The notes under the pieces are model-generated. The model did not search any database. It was given only the letters and a program-made list of their open reading frames with translations, and was not told the origin of the DNA. A program made the translations under genes and the position numbers. Positions 22,432-30,359 of a stretch of 35,257 nt of DNA are shown here, one piece after another. Each line of letters starts with the position of its first letter. Position 1 is the first letter of the stretch. This DNA is from a virus: positions 1-35,257 of IMG/VR virus record IMGVR_UViG_3300038701_001032. One strand, written 5' to 3'.

Positions 22432-23550
22432 ATGAAAACGTTTAAAGCAATCTTCACAAATGTGCTCCTGGCCGTGTTGGTTGGTTTCGCCATGAGCGCA
22501 ACCGCTGCCACGCAAGGAATTTCCATTGATCCGATGGCAGCATCTGGCGCTGTGTTCGGTGTATCATTCACTGTCCAGACCCTAGCTTGGGGATTAAGCG
22601 CAGTTGGAGCATCAAGCTTTACTGGCGGGTTATCGCTTATGGCGTACCAAGTTGAAATTTGGCAAGACCAGTTAGTTGAGAATCTTTTCAAATATGGAAA
22701 TGAGTTTGCTCAGTTTGCTGTAAGTGCTGATGAATATGTTCTGGACGGTACGGTGGTTTACATTCCACAGGCAGGTAGCACTCCAGCGGTTACGAAAAAC
22801 AGAAACTCTTGGCCAATAACAGTTACCAGAAGAAATGATGATAAGGTATTGTATGCCTTAGATGATTTCTCAACTGATGGTACTCACATTCCTCAAATTG
22901 AGAAGTGGGAGAACAGCGTTGATAAAGTGTCGTCTGTTTTGAGAGACCATTTTGGAACGCTGATGGATCAAGCGATGGATGAGTTGCTGTACAAGTGGAG
23001 CACTTCACTGTCTGCGAATATTGTAAGAACAACTGGTACGGCAGTTTCCACCAACCTTGCGCCAAGTGCAACTGGTTCGCGTAAAATGCTTCTGAAAGAA
23101 GACATTGTAAAGCTTGCTAAGATTTTGAAGAAGAGTAAGATTAAGGGGCAGATGTATGCATCGGTTCCAACCGATATGATGAGTGAGCTGTTGGAGGATG
23201 AGGATTTCGTACTGACATCAAACAAACACATTGAGTCCATCGCTAACATGGCAGAAGGTACGGTTGGTAAATACGCAGGTGTAATTCTTATTGAGAGAAC
23301 ATCAACCACTATTTACGACAACGCTCTTGCTCCAAAAGCACCAGATGCGGTAGGCGCAACAACTGACCACCAAGCGGTTATTGGTTGGAAAGCTGAAGCT
23401 GTAGAGCGTGCGAAGGGAACCATTCAGTTTTTTGAGACACTAGGCGATGCTACGTACCAAGGAGACATTTACTCTGCGCTCATCAAAGTGGGTGGTCGTA
23501 TTCGAAGAAACGCAGGTGATGGAGTAGCGGCAATTGTACAATCAGCTTAA
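22432..23550 (+). CDS. Major capsid protein with hydrophobic N-terminal extension
   Basis: The frame gives 372 residues. From M70 (ATG at 22639, MAYQVEIWQDQLVENLFKYGNEF) the remaining 303 residues fit the length of Mu gpT (305) and read as an HK97-fold capsid (N-arm, EKWENSVDKVSSVLRDHFGTLMDQAMDELLYKW spine, AVIGWKAEAVERAKG, DIYSALIKVGGRIRR end). The first 69 residues begin with a signal-like MKTFKAIFTNVLLAVLVGFA and continue with Gly/Ala/Ser-rich hydrophobic sequence. The leader AATCAACAATAAA before 22432 is a good Bacteroidota start region, so the long form is annotated. The extension may be removed by the prohead protease or be a delta-domain substitute. Confidence 0.75.
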   Translation: MKTFKAIFTNVLLAVLVGFAMSATAATQGISIDPMAASGAVFGVSFTVQTLAWGLSAVGASSFTGGLSLMAYQVEIWQDQLVENLFKYGNEFAQFAVSADEYVLDGTVVYIPQAGSTPAVTKNRNSWPITVTRRNDDKVLYALDDFSTDGTHIPQIEKWENSVDKVSSVLRDHFGTLMDQAMDELLYKWSTSLSANIVRTTGTAVSTNLAPSATGSRKMLLKEDIVKLAKILKKSKIKGQMYASVPTDMMSELLEDEDFVLTSNKHIESIANMAEGTVGKYAGVILIERTSTTIYDNALAPKAPDAVGATTDHQAVIGWKAEAVERAKGTIQFFETLGDATYQGDIYSALIKVGGRIRRNAGDGVAAIVQSA

Positions 23551-23560
23551 TCAAACAAAG

Positions 23561-23899
23561 ATGAAAGCATTAAACGATAAAGAATTGAAAGCGGCAGGTG
23601 TTAGCCTGCTCGCTGCCAACTCTCAGCTTGCTGAGGTGTATATGGCGAAAGATGGTCGAGGCTTTGCGTCAAAGCACGCTGCTCAAGATTACAACAACTC
23701 GATTGGCTTTAAAGGCAAAGACAACGGAGCCTTGAAAGTGTCAAGAGATGGCAACGCTGCTGCAATTGATAAGGAGTCAGAGGCAAATGCTAAAGCGCAT
23801 GAAGCGGCTGTTGCTGCTTCAACTGCTGCTCTTGAAAAAAAGCGCGAGAACAAGAAGGCTTTGAAAGAAGCATTGTCTGAGACCAAAAAAGGCAAGTAA
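23561..23899 (+). CDS. Hypothetical head-module protein
   Basis: The 112-residue protein starts at MKALNDKELKAAGVSLLAANSQ; a frame extension upstream lies in the capsid gene. Its end is a long A/K/E helix (AHEAAVAASTAALEKKRENKKALKEALSE). Position after the capsid suits a head-completion protein. No family is recognised. Confidence 0.6.
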   Translation: MKALNDKELKAAGVSLLAANSQLAEVYMAKDGRGFASKHAAQDYNNSIGFKGKDNGALKVSRDGNAAAIDKESEANAKAHEAAVAASTAALEKKRENKKALKEALSETKKGK

Positions 23900-24051
23900 A
23901 CGCATACCGCACATGCTCAAGGGCGCAGAGCTGCCCACTTAGCGCAGCTCTCGCCCACGTGGTATAGCGGAAAAAGTATCTAAGGCAAACATAGATAGGT
24001 GGTAGAAAGCTCGTAAGCCCCGTAAGGCTGAGAGCACTTACAAAAAGAACA
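23900..24051. other. Structured non-coding interval
   Basis: CGCATACC (23901-23908) pairs with GGTATaGCG (23961-23969). Inside it GGGCGcAGAGCTG (23921-23933) pairs with CAGCTCTCGCCC (23945-23956). A second hairpin lies at 24009-24035 (GCTC..AGCC / GGCT..GAGC). No T-run follows, so these are not simple terminators. It may be a transcript-level element ahead of the lysis genes. Confidence 0.55.
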
Positions 24052-24672
24052 ATGAGAAACGGAGTATTCATTCAAGCGTATGTTGCCATGATAGCTGCCG
24101 AGGGCGGTTACAGCAATCATGCTGCCGATAGGGGTGGAGAAACGTATCGTGGCATTAGCCGCAAGTTCTGGCCACAGTGGGAAGGTTGGGCGCGCGTGGA
24201 TCAACTCAAAGAACCGGGCGACAGCATTAGCGACATTAACGCAAGCTGCGAGGAAGACGGTAAGCTGGCACTGATGGTGCAAACCTTTTACCGAGACAAC
24301 TTTTGGGAGCCGCTTAACTGCGATAAGCTGCCAGAAGATATTGCAGAAGAGTTATTCGATACTGCTGTGAACCAAGGTGTAGGAACTGCTGGTCGTTACT
24401 TACAGGATACGGTAAATTTCCTTAACCGTGGTGGTAGCATTTTCAAGAACATCAAGGTAGATGGTAAAATTGGGCCGATGAGCTTGGCGGCATTTGATGC
24501 CGTGCGCATTTTCCATGTAAACCGCTATGGCGAAAATCGCTTTACACGTGGCGTTATTAAGTGCCTGGATGGTTTCCAGTTTATGCGCTATCAGCACATT
24601 ACTGAGAACGATGAAAGCCAAGAGGTTTTCTTCTTTGGTTGGATAGATAAACGCATTGGCAATGTGGGATAA
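24052..24672 (+). CDS. Endolysin, glycoside hydrolase family 108 type
   Basis: The 206-residue protein shows the GH108 signature AEGGYSNHAADRGGETYRGIS with catalytic Glu at residue 17. It continues with FYRDNFWEPL and FDTAVNQGVGTAGRYLQ, and the peptidoglycan-binding part has VDGKIGPMSLAAF. It cleaves the glycan strands of peptidoglycan at lysis. No signal peptide is present, so it depends on the holin encoded next, which starts within its last 11 bases. Confidence 0.9.
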   Translation: MRNGVFIQAYVAMIAAEGGYSNHAADRGGETYRGISRKFWPQWEGWARVDQLKEPGDSISDINASCEEDGKLALMVQTFYRDNFWEPLNCDKLPEDIAEELFDTAVNQGVGTAGRYLQDTVNFLNRGGSIFKNIKVDGKIGPMSLAAFDAVRIFHVNRYGENRFTRGVIKCLDGFQFMRYQHITENDESQEVFFFGWIDKRIGNVG

Positions 24673-25117
24673 GATAGTTGCAGCATTTGGTGGCAACATC
24701 GTTGATCAACTTGGCTCCACGGTTGACAAGTTTGTGACAACCGATGCCGAAAAGACCAAGCTGAAGCAAGAGCTGAGCCAAGTGGTTATGAGTAACCTTA
24801 ACCGTATGGCAGAGGCGCAAGCATCTGTACTCCAAACAGAAATGAAAGGCGACTTTCTGCAACGCAACTGGCGCCCGATTGTGATGTTGGTGTTTGCCTT
24901 TATTCTGGTTATGAAGTGGTTTGGATGGACAGATGACAGCATTACCGAAGCACTTGAACTGGAGCTGATGACCTTGCTTGAGTTGGGTATTGGCGGTTAC
25001 GTAGCAGGGCGCTCTGTAGAGAAGATTGCCGACACGGTAACCAAGAACATTGACCTGAGCAGCCTGCGCAGAAAAGACAGGAAAGACATTTTGAGAAACC
25101 GAGCAAAAGAAGAATAA
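24662..25117 (+). CDS. Holin (3TM-type)
   Basis: The ATG at 24662 (MWDKIVAAFGGNIVDQLGS) was chosen over a TTG six bases upstream. A charged helix is followed by a strong membrane segment (WRPIVMLVFAFILVMKWFGW, about 69-88) and a second hydrophobic stretch (LMTLLELGIGGYVAG), with a very basic tail. NWRPIVMLVF is typical of this holin family. It times lysis by opening the inner membrane for the endolysin. Confidence 0.8.
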   Translation: MWDKIVAAFGGNIVDQLGSTVDKFVTTDAEKTKLKQELSQVVMSNLNRMAEAQASVLQTEMKGDFLQRNWRPIVMLVFAFILVMKWFGWTDDSITEALELELMTLLELGIGGYVAGRSVEKIADTVTKNIDLSSLRRKDRKDILRNRAKEE

Positions 25118-25120
25118 GAA

Positions 25121-26368
25121 ATGGCAACACCAGTTGTAACTACACTGACAAGCGGTAACCTCGGAAGAGTGGCCGCTAATACAGACGGAACCGCAGGTAT
25201 TATTGTAACAGGCGTTGCAGTGGGTGGTTCGTTTGCCCTGGGCGATGTGCTTGGGCCATTCAAAACCATTCAAGAGGTGGAAGCGGTTGGAATCGATGCC
25301 GCTTACGATACCACCAACAGCACCAATGCGTACCAGCATTGCAAAGAGTTCTTTGAGTTTGCCAACCAATTCGGTGGTGTGAACGGTACGGGCTTATACA
25401 TTATGGTGGTGGCCGATACGGTGAGCATGGAAGACATCTGCGATAAGACCAACGCTTACGCAAAGACATTGCTTACCACCGCAGCTGGAGCAATCAAGCT
25501 ATTGGGAATTACACGAGTGCTTGACAGTGGAACTACGCCAAGCTACACGGCAGAACTGGAAGACGACCTCGCTTTGGCCATTGCCAAACTGAAGGAACTT
25601 TACACAGAAGAGTTCAGCTTTCACCGCCCATTCCAAACGCTTATTGAAGGTATGCAGTGGCAGGGAACTGTTGCCAGTACGCTTGATATGCGCGATGCTT
25701 CGAGTGGTTTTACCTGGGAGCACGGTGGTGTTGTCTTAGGACAGACCGGAGGCATGGCCACGCTTGGCGCAACGGTAACCGAGGTTGCAGAATCTGCATC
25801 TGTTGGAGCTGCGCTTGGTAGCATGGCTGCATGCAGCGTGCAAGAAAGCATTGGCAAGGTGAAGAAAGGAATGGCAACATCTGTTGCTCCTTATACTTCT
25901 GATGGCGAGTTGGTATCTGCTTTGAGCGATGCGCAAATGAGCACTTTGGAAGACCAAGGTTTTATTTTCCTCAGACCACATGTTGGCAAGCCCGGTTATT
26001 ACTGGAGCAATGATGCCAACGCCTGCCCACTTACCAGCGACTACGCTTACGCAAGCCGTAGCCGACCAATTGACAAGGTGGTGCGCTTGGCGTATGATGT
26101 TTACATCGAAGATTACCAAGACGACATTGAGCTGGATGCCGAAACAGGCAAGATGGCACCAAGTGTTGTCAAGTCTTTCCAGGAGCGCATCAAGGAAAGC
26201 GTTGCCGGTAACATGCTTGTGAACAGTGAGCTGAGCGGTTTTGATGCGTATTGCGACCCAGACCAAGATGTGTTGAGCGATGATGAGGTGGATGTGGAGC
26301 TGCGCGCTGTACCAAAGGGAAGAATAAACCAAGTGAGTGTGACGGTTGGATATACAACTTCAGTTTAA
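25121..26368 (+). CDS. Tail sheath protein (DUF2586-like)
   Basis: The 415-residue protein matches the Bacteroidota phage sheath pattern: an N-terminal beta region (LGRVAANTDGTAGIIVTGVAVGG), FETIQEV-like KTIQEVEAVGID, a central domain with GLYIMVV, and a C-terminal part with YWSNDANACPLTSDYAYASRSRPIDKVVRLAYDVYIEDYQDDIELD. Sheath subunits form the contractile tube. It lies directly before the tube gene. Confidence 0.85.
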   Translation: MATPVVTTLTSGNLGRVAANTDGTAGIIVTGVAVGGSFALGDVLGPFKTIQEVEAVGIDAAYDTTNSTNAYQHCKEFFEFANQFGGVNGTGLYIMVVADTVSMEDICDKTNAYAKTLLTTAAGAIKLLGITRVLDSGTTPSYTAELEDDLALAIAKLKELYTEEFSFHRPFQTLIEGMQWQGTVASTLDMRDASSGFTWEHGGVVLGQTGGMATLGATVTEVAESASVGAALGSMAACSVQESIGKVKKGMATSVAPYTSDGELVSALSDAQMSTLEDQGFIFLRPHVGKPGYYWSNDANACPLTSDYAYASRSRPIDKVVRLAYDVYIEDYQDDIELDAETGKMAPSVVKSFQERIKESVAGNMLVNSELSGFDAYCDPDQDVLSDDEVDVELRAVPKGRINQVSVTVGYTTSV

Positions 26369-26372
26369 TAAC

Positions 26373-26390
26373 GATTTAAAGAGCATTTAA
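26373..26390 (+). promoter_or_regulatory. Shared upstream element of tube gene
   Basis: GATTTAAAGAGCATTTAA stands 4 bases before the tube ATG and shares TTTAAAGAGCA with sites before the tape-measure and portal genes. Confidence 0.4.
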
Positions 26391-26393
26391 AAG

Positions 26394-26807
26394 ATGGCAA
26401 CATTTGCAATTAGCTGGCCCGATGTACAACTACTGGCCGATGGTGGTACTACACCAATTATTGGAACAGTAGGCGTTGATTACGCTGTGGAGCGCGACCA
26501 CCAGAACCTGCACGGTCGTGGAGCTGACCCGGTAGAAATGGTGAAAGGCACGAAGAATTACAACGGCACGTTCACTTTCTTGCAAAGTGCTATTGAAGCA
26601 TTGCAAGCTGTGATACCAGCAGGCAAGGACATTACAGACCTTACGTACAACTTTACGGTGGCTTACGCTCCAGAAGGTGGGCAAGTAAAGGTGGATAGAT
26701 TGGAAGGTGTACGGTTTACGTCTGTGCCAAAAGGCATCAGCACAACCAACCCATCAATGGAAATAGCCATGCCGTTTGTGGCTGGTAAAATCAAGTACAA
26801 CGTTTAA
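26394..26807 (+). CDS. Tail tube protein
   Basis: The 137-residue protein is strand-rich with a VDYAVERDHQNLHGRGADPVEMVKG loop, as in Mu gpM-type tubes. Order sheath-tube-chaperones-tape measure fixes the assignment. The TTTAAAGAGCA element lies upstream. Confidence 0.8.
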   Translation: MATFAISWPDVQLLADGGTTPIIGTVGVDYAVERDHQNLHGRGADPVEMVKGTKNYNGTFTFLQSAIEALQAVIPAGKDITDLTYNFTVAYAPEGGQVKVDRLEGVRFTSVPKGISTTNPSMEIAMPFVAGKIKYNV

Positions 26808-26819
26808 GACCTAGAAAGA

Positions 26820-27203
26820 ATGGCTAAGAAGAAAGCAGCAGTGTCTAAAGGCACAGACAGATTTGCAGACAGACCAGGTGCAGACCAGATTGCAAAGTGG
26901 AAAGAGCAATATGGCAAGGATAGCTTAACGGCTATTACTACCGAGGATGATTACATGTGTATTGTCCGACAGCCAAAGGCGCTGGAAATTGAGGATTGCA
27001 TTGGTAAGTTCAAAGAACTGGCCGCTTCGAAAAAAGCAAGCAACCAAAAGGTGCGTAACTACGATTTGCAGCGCATTATCCTTCCGGTAATCAAGGTGTA
27101 CGAAGACAAAGGAATGCTTGAGGATGCAGACCGAATGCTTTATGTACTTGATAAACTGGATGAGGCGGTAAAGTTTGTGTCGGGAGAGGTGAAGAAGCTG
27201 TAG
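26820..27203 (+). CDS. Tail assembly chaperone (gp41-like, short form)
   Basis: The 127-residue protein has a basic N-terminus, a compact body (LTAITTEDDYMCIVRQPKALEIEDCIGKFKELAASKK) and helices to the end. It lies between tube and tape measure, the invariant place of the chaperone pair in long-tailed phages. A second frame opens inside its 3' end without a start codon of its own. Confidence 0.75.
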   Translation: MAKKKAAVSKGTDRFADRPGADQIAKWKEQYGKDSLTAITTEDDYMCIVRQPKALEIEDCIGKFKELAASKKASNQKVRNYDLQRIILPVIKVYEDKGMLEDADRMLYVLDKLDEAVKFVSGEVKKL

Positions 27204-27397
27204 CCTTCTCTTCCGAGGCGTGGCAAACGGCTCAGCAACGCATTGAGAATAACGAGTGGTATCAGATAAAGGCACAGGTAAGCTACTACAGCAACTACCA
27301 ACTGAAGGTGGACGAGCTGACCACAGGCGAATTGCTCAATGCCTTTCACGAAATAATGTGGATACGTAAACGAGAAAAAGAACTCAATATCGAATAA
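27164..27397 (+). CDS. Tail assembly chaperone extension, -1 frame (gp42-like)
   Basis: Frame -1 relative to the previous gene is open from 27164 (after TGA at 27161-27163) to TAA at 27395-27397. From 27191 it encodes EEAVAFSSEAWQTAQQRIEN, then WYQIKAQVSYYSNYQLKVDE and a charged end, clearly protein-like. No ATG, GTG or TTG precedes the main part, so it is most likely translated by programmed -1 frameshifting near 27164-27203. No perfect slippery heptamer is seen; AAAGTTT (27170-27176) and GGGAGAG (27182-27188) are partial candidates. Confidence 0.7.
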   Translation, partial: GGKVCVGRGEEAVAFSSEAWQTAQQRIENNEWYQIKAQVSYYSNYQLKVDELTTGELLNAFHEIMWIRKREKELNIE

Positions 27398-27404
27398 AAA
27401 CAAG

Positions 27405-27445
27405 ACCCCGAACGCCTCTGACATAAGCGCACCAGTCGGGGTTTT
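27405..27445 (+). terminator. Hairpin with T-tract before the tape-measure gene
   Basis: ACCCCGA (27405-27411) pairs with TCGGGGT (27436-27442) across a 24-base loop, followed by TTTT (27442-27445). It resembles a weak terminator or attenuator within the tail operon. The long loop makes full termination doubtful. Confidence 0.45.
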
Positions 27446-27446
27446 C

Positions 27447-27459
27447 GATTTAAAGAGCA
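27447..27459 (+). promoter_or_regulatory. Shared upstream element of tape-measure gene
   Basis: GATTTAAAGAGCA abuts the ATG at 27460 and shares TTTAAAGAGCA with sites before the tube and portal genes. Confidence 0.4.
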
Positions 27460-29322
27460 ATGAAGTTATCTGTTTGGCAATTGAAGTTACAGGATGGGGT
27501 TAGCCGTGGGCTATCTTCCATCAGCTCCATGAGCGATAAGGTAAGCCGCAAGTTTACCAACACGCAAACGCGCATCAGCTCCTTTGCTTCTCGTGCTAAG
27601 AAAGACATTAGCGACTTAACGAGCCAGATACCAGGACTGAGCGGCCTTGGTACTGCCATTATGAACCCAATGGTGGCCGCTGGTGCTGCCATTGCTATTG
27701 TGGCCACGGGTTTTGTAACGGTTACCAAAAAGGCCGCAGCGTTTGAGAACCAGTTCTTGGAGCTGCGCCAGCTTAACCTGGAGAAACCCAACAGCGAACT
27801 CGAAAGGCTTAACGATAATGTTCTCAAGACTGCCTTTAACACAGGTATGCTGGCCAAGGATACGGCCAAGGCATATTTCGATATTCAGAGTGCCACGGGC
27901 AAGTATGGTGCTGAGGTAGATGGCATTGTAGAAAAGACTGCACTTTTTGCCAGAGCTACCAAGACGAATTTCGATAGTGCCATTCAGTCTGTAGGTAAGG
28001 CCATCAATGCATTTGGTATGGATGCCAAGGACATGGTCAAGTTCTTTGCATCGAGTTTCAAAACGGTGCAGGTGGGTATTACCACGTTTGACCAATTGGC
28101 CGCCACGCAAACCGATTACGCTGGTGCTGCGGCAGCTGCGAATCAATCGATTGATGATGCCAACAAGCTCTTTGCCGCCTTTACGCAAACAGCCAAGAGC
28201 ACGCGCGAGGCTGGTACGCTTACCAAGCAGACCTTTAATGACCTGACGCGCAAGAGTACCATTGATGGTTTTAAGGCCATTGGTGTAAGTCTGTTTGACA
28301 ATGCCGGGCAGATGAAGAGCTTGGACACGGTTACCCGTGAGCTGGTGCCGAAGCTGAGCACCATGAGCGATCTGGAGTTCTCGCGCTTTAAAGAAGCGGT
28401 TGGTGGTTCTGAAGGTATTCGTGCGCTATTGGATAGAACCAAGGCGAGTGGCGATAGCTTACTGCAAACGTTTGACAACTTTGATAGCACCAAGTTTGAT
28501 ATGGCGAAGGCGCTGAAGAACGCAAACCTAGACGCAACAATTCTTTGGGATATTCTAGGAAATAAAATTGACACGGTGCTTGTGCGTATCGGCCAAAAAA
28601 CATTACCAAATGTTATTTCTGGTTTCACTACGCTTATTGACAAGTTTGATACGACTGTTAATACGATTGACCAGCTCAATGAGAAGAGCGAACTGTGGAG
28701 TGATACGCTTTCTTTTATATACAACAGAACGGGATTTGCCGCTATGGAGCGCGCGTGGGAAAACATCAGTTCGTTTATTGACGGCATCAATACTGGAACC
28801 GATAACATCTTTCACAAGATAGAATATGGTTATCGAGGCGTAAAGACACTAATCAGCACTATTGCAGAGGCTAGTTCTAGCATGTTTGAAGGTATTGGAT
28901 ATGCCCTCGACCGCAACTTTGGAATGGCGGCAGCTAGTTTACTGGATGTAAAAAATCAGCTTTCTGGTATTTCAAAGATTGATTTTGCTGGGCATCAGTC
29001 GGCAATGGCAGGTTTGCTTGATCCGGGAGTGGCAGGAGATTTTAGTCTTCCGTTTCCGCTGAGGGTACCAGGAGGAGATGCTGGCGGTAACGGTGGCGGC
29101 TTGGCTGCAGGCGGTGGAACCGTAGACCCTACCGATGGCATCAATGCAGTGAGTGGTGGTGGTAAGAGTGTACGAAATGTAACGGTGAACATTCAGAAGT
29201 TGGTGGAGGGTATTACCATTAACACCAGCGAGGTTGCTGGCGAGATGCCAGACATTGAAGAGATGGTAACACGCGCCTTGGTGAGAGCCGTTGGTGGTGC
29301 AGAAATAAGTTTGAGTTCGTAA
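27460..29322 (+). CDS. Tail tape measure protein
   Basis: The 620-residue protein has an N-terminal helix region, a hydrophobic segment (MVAAGAAIAIVATGFVTV, about 68-85), and the tape-measure domain with LNTGMLAKDTAKAYFDIQSATG-type repeats through about 330. A Gly/Ala-rich low-complexity portion lies near 525-565. The length suggests a tail of roughly 90 nm by the usual rule of about 0.15 nm per residue (inference). It sets tail length and is probably ejected into the envelope. Confidence 0.88.
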   Translation: MKLSVWQLKLQDGVSRGLSSISSMSDKVSRKFTNTQTRISSFASRAKKDISDLTSQIPGLSGLGTAIMNPMVAAGAAIAIVATGFVTVTKKAAAFENQFLELRQLNLEKPNSELERLNDNVLKTAFNTGMLAKDTAKAYFDIQSATGKYGAEVDGIVEKTALFARATKTNFDSAIQSVGKAINAFGMDAKDMVKFFASSFKTVQVGITTFDQLAATQTDYAGAAAAANQSIDDANKLFAAFTQTAKSTREAGTLTKQTFNDLTRKSTIDGFKAIGVSLFDNAGQMKSLDTVTRELVPKLSTMSDLEFSRFKEAVGGSEGIRALLDRTKASGDSLLQTFDNFDSTKFDMAKALKNANLDATILWDILGNKIDTVLVRIGQKTLPNVISGFTTLIDKFDTTVNTIDQLNEKSELWSDTLSFIYNRTGFAAMERAWENISSFIDGINTGTDNIFHKIEYGYRGVKTLISTIAEASSSMFEGIGYALDRNFGMAAASLLDVKNQLSGISKIDFAGHQSAMAGLLDPGVAGDFSLPFPLRVPGGDAGGNGGGLAAGGGTVDPTDGINAVSGGGKSVRNVTVNIQKLVEGITINTSEVAGEMPDIEEMVTRALVRAVGGAEISLSS

Positions 29323-29373
29323 TTAATAACCATAAATACATATACAAATGTTCGTACTAAGAAAGATTACCAA

Positions 29374-29379
29374 AGGAGG
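29374..29379 (+). promoter_or_regulatory. Canonical Shine-Dalgarno before ATG 29387
   Basis: AGGAGG lies 7 bases before the ATG at 29387. Most genes here have no such sequence, so it argues for this start rather than the ATG at 29348. Confidence 0.45.
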
Positions 29380-29386
29380 ATTGCAA

Positions 29387-29611
29387 ATGAATTTCAATCT
29401 AGGAAGTCGTTACAATCTGGTTGATGATAAAACCACTCCTGAGCAGTTTGCAAATTTTGCTGGTCACTTATTTACTGAAGGTAAGCCAGATGAAATATAT
29501 GCTTTCATCTCAACTGAGAACTGTGAAATTATTCCGCTTTACAAAGGTCATTCTAACTTCATTATGACTGGTGAAGGAGCTACATTTTCTAACGAAACAT
29601 TCAAAGGGTAG
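29387..29611 (+). CDS. Hypothetical tail-module protein
   Basis: With the start at 29387 the product has 74 residues (MNFNLGSRYNLVDDKTTPEQ onward); ATG 29348 would add 13. The sequence has strand-like parts (EIYAFISTENCEIIPLYKG, NFIMTGEGATFSNE) that could form a small barrel. It ends in TAG overlapping the GTG of the next gene. No family is recognised. Confidence 0.5.
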   Translation: MNFNLGSRYNLVDDKTTPEQFANFAGHLFTEGKPDEIYAFISTENCEIIPLYKGHSNFIMTGEGATFSNETFKG

Positions 29612-30207
29612 TGGCACAGGACACAGCAGCATTTGCAGGAGTAGCGGCCATTGATGCAGCGTATGCGGCATTGGGTTGGATTCGTCCACCTGTTGGTTTT
29701 GGTGTACCAGAAATACTGAGCAACCCAACACCAGAGCAGGTTGGTGAGGTTGGTGACCTGTACTACGAGCGCACCAGTATGCTTGGTACGCCAGTCATTT
29801 TGCCTATTACCATTGATGGTGTGGATCTGCCGGATAATGCTGTGATGACCATTACAGGCCGCAACCGCATTATTGAAACAGACCTGAACAGTAAGCAAGG
29901 CACGTTTAAGGAACTGTGGGCCAAGGATGATTACCGCATCAGCATACGCGGTATTGTGGTGCAAAGCAATGGCAACGAAGATTACCCAGAAGACCAGCTG
30001 CGCCAGATAAAGGAGTTGTTGGATGCTGAGAGCCATTTGCCTATTGAGTGCGATATGACCACGCTCTTCGGTATTACCGATGTGGCTATTTACGATTACA
30101 ACTTTCCAGAATTGCCAGGCGTGAGCATGGCGCAGCCATTTGAGTTGATGTGCAAGAGCGATTACAAGTTTGAATTAGAGTTGGATACTAACGGAGAGGC
30201 GCAATGA
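29611..30207 (+). CDS. DUF6046-like tail/baseplate protein, GTG start
   Basis: The 198-residue protein starts at GTG in TAGTG. It contains LYYERTSMLGTPVILPITIDGVDLPDNAVMTITGRNRIIETDL and YPEDQLRQIKELLDAESHLPIEC, a pattern I associate with Bacteroidota phage DUF6046 proteins in the tape-measure/baseplate region. A connection role between tube and hub (gpN/LysM-like) is possible. Confidence 0.6.
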   Translation: MAQDTAAFAGVAAIDAAYAALGWIRPPVGFGVPEILSNPTPEQVGEVGDLYYERTSMLGTPVILPITIDGVDLPDNAVMTITGRNRIIETDLNSKQGTFKELWAKDDYRISIRGIVVQSNGNEDYPEDQLRQIKELLDAESHLPIECDMTTLFGITDVAIYDYNFPELPGVSMAQPFELMCKSDYKFELELDTNGEAQ

Positions 30208-30359
30208 GAACGTTTTGGAGATTGAGTGTGTTCCCGTTCTTGTTTGTGATGCTTCTGTTGATTGCATTGGCCAAAGTAAAAGGACTGCTAACTGGAAATG
30301 CAGTGATTAATATGAAAGGTTCTTGGTTTGATAATTGGGCTGAGAAGATAGCTGAATGA
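30204..30359 (+). CDS. 51-residue membrane protein
   Basis: The frame starts at ATG 30204 and overlaps the neighbours by four bases on both sides. One transmembrane segment is clear (SVFPFLFVMLLLIALAKV, residues about 8-25). A short exposed tail follows (KGSWFDNWAEKIAE). It may be an accessory lysis or exclusion protein in the baseplate module. Confidence 0.55.
   Translation: MRTFWRLSVFPFLFVMLLLIALAKVKGLLTGNAVINMKGSWFDNWAEKIAE

Noticed and set aside
23900-24051. tRNA gene in the structured interval
   Set aside because: The folding does not give a cloverleaf with a 7-base acceptor stem and T-arm consensus.
24599-25369. 256-residue minus-strand open frame
   Set aside because: It is rich in C, H and Q and lies opposite the well-recognised holin and sheath genes, so it is an antisense shadow.
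28143-28808. 221-residue minus-strand open frame
   Set aside because: It lies wholly opposite the tape-measure gene and has a shadow-like composition.
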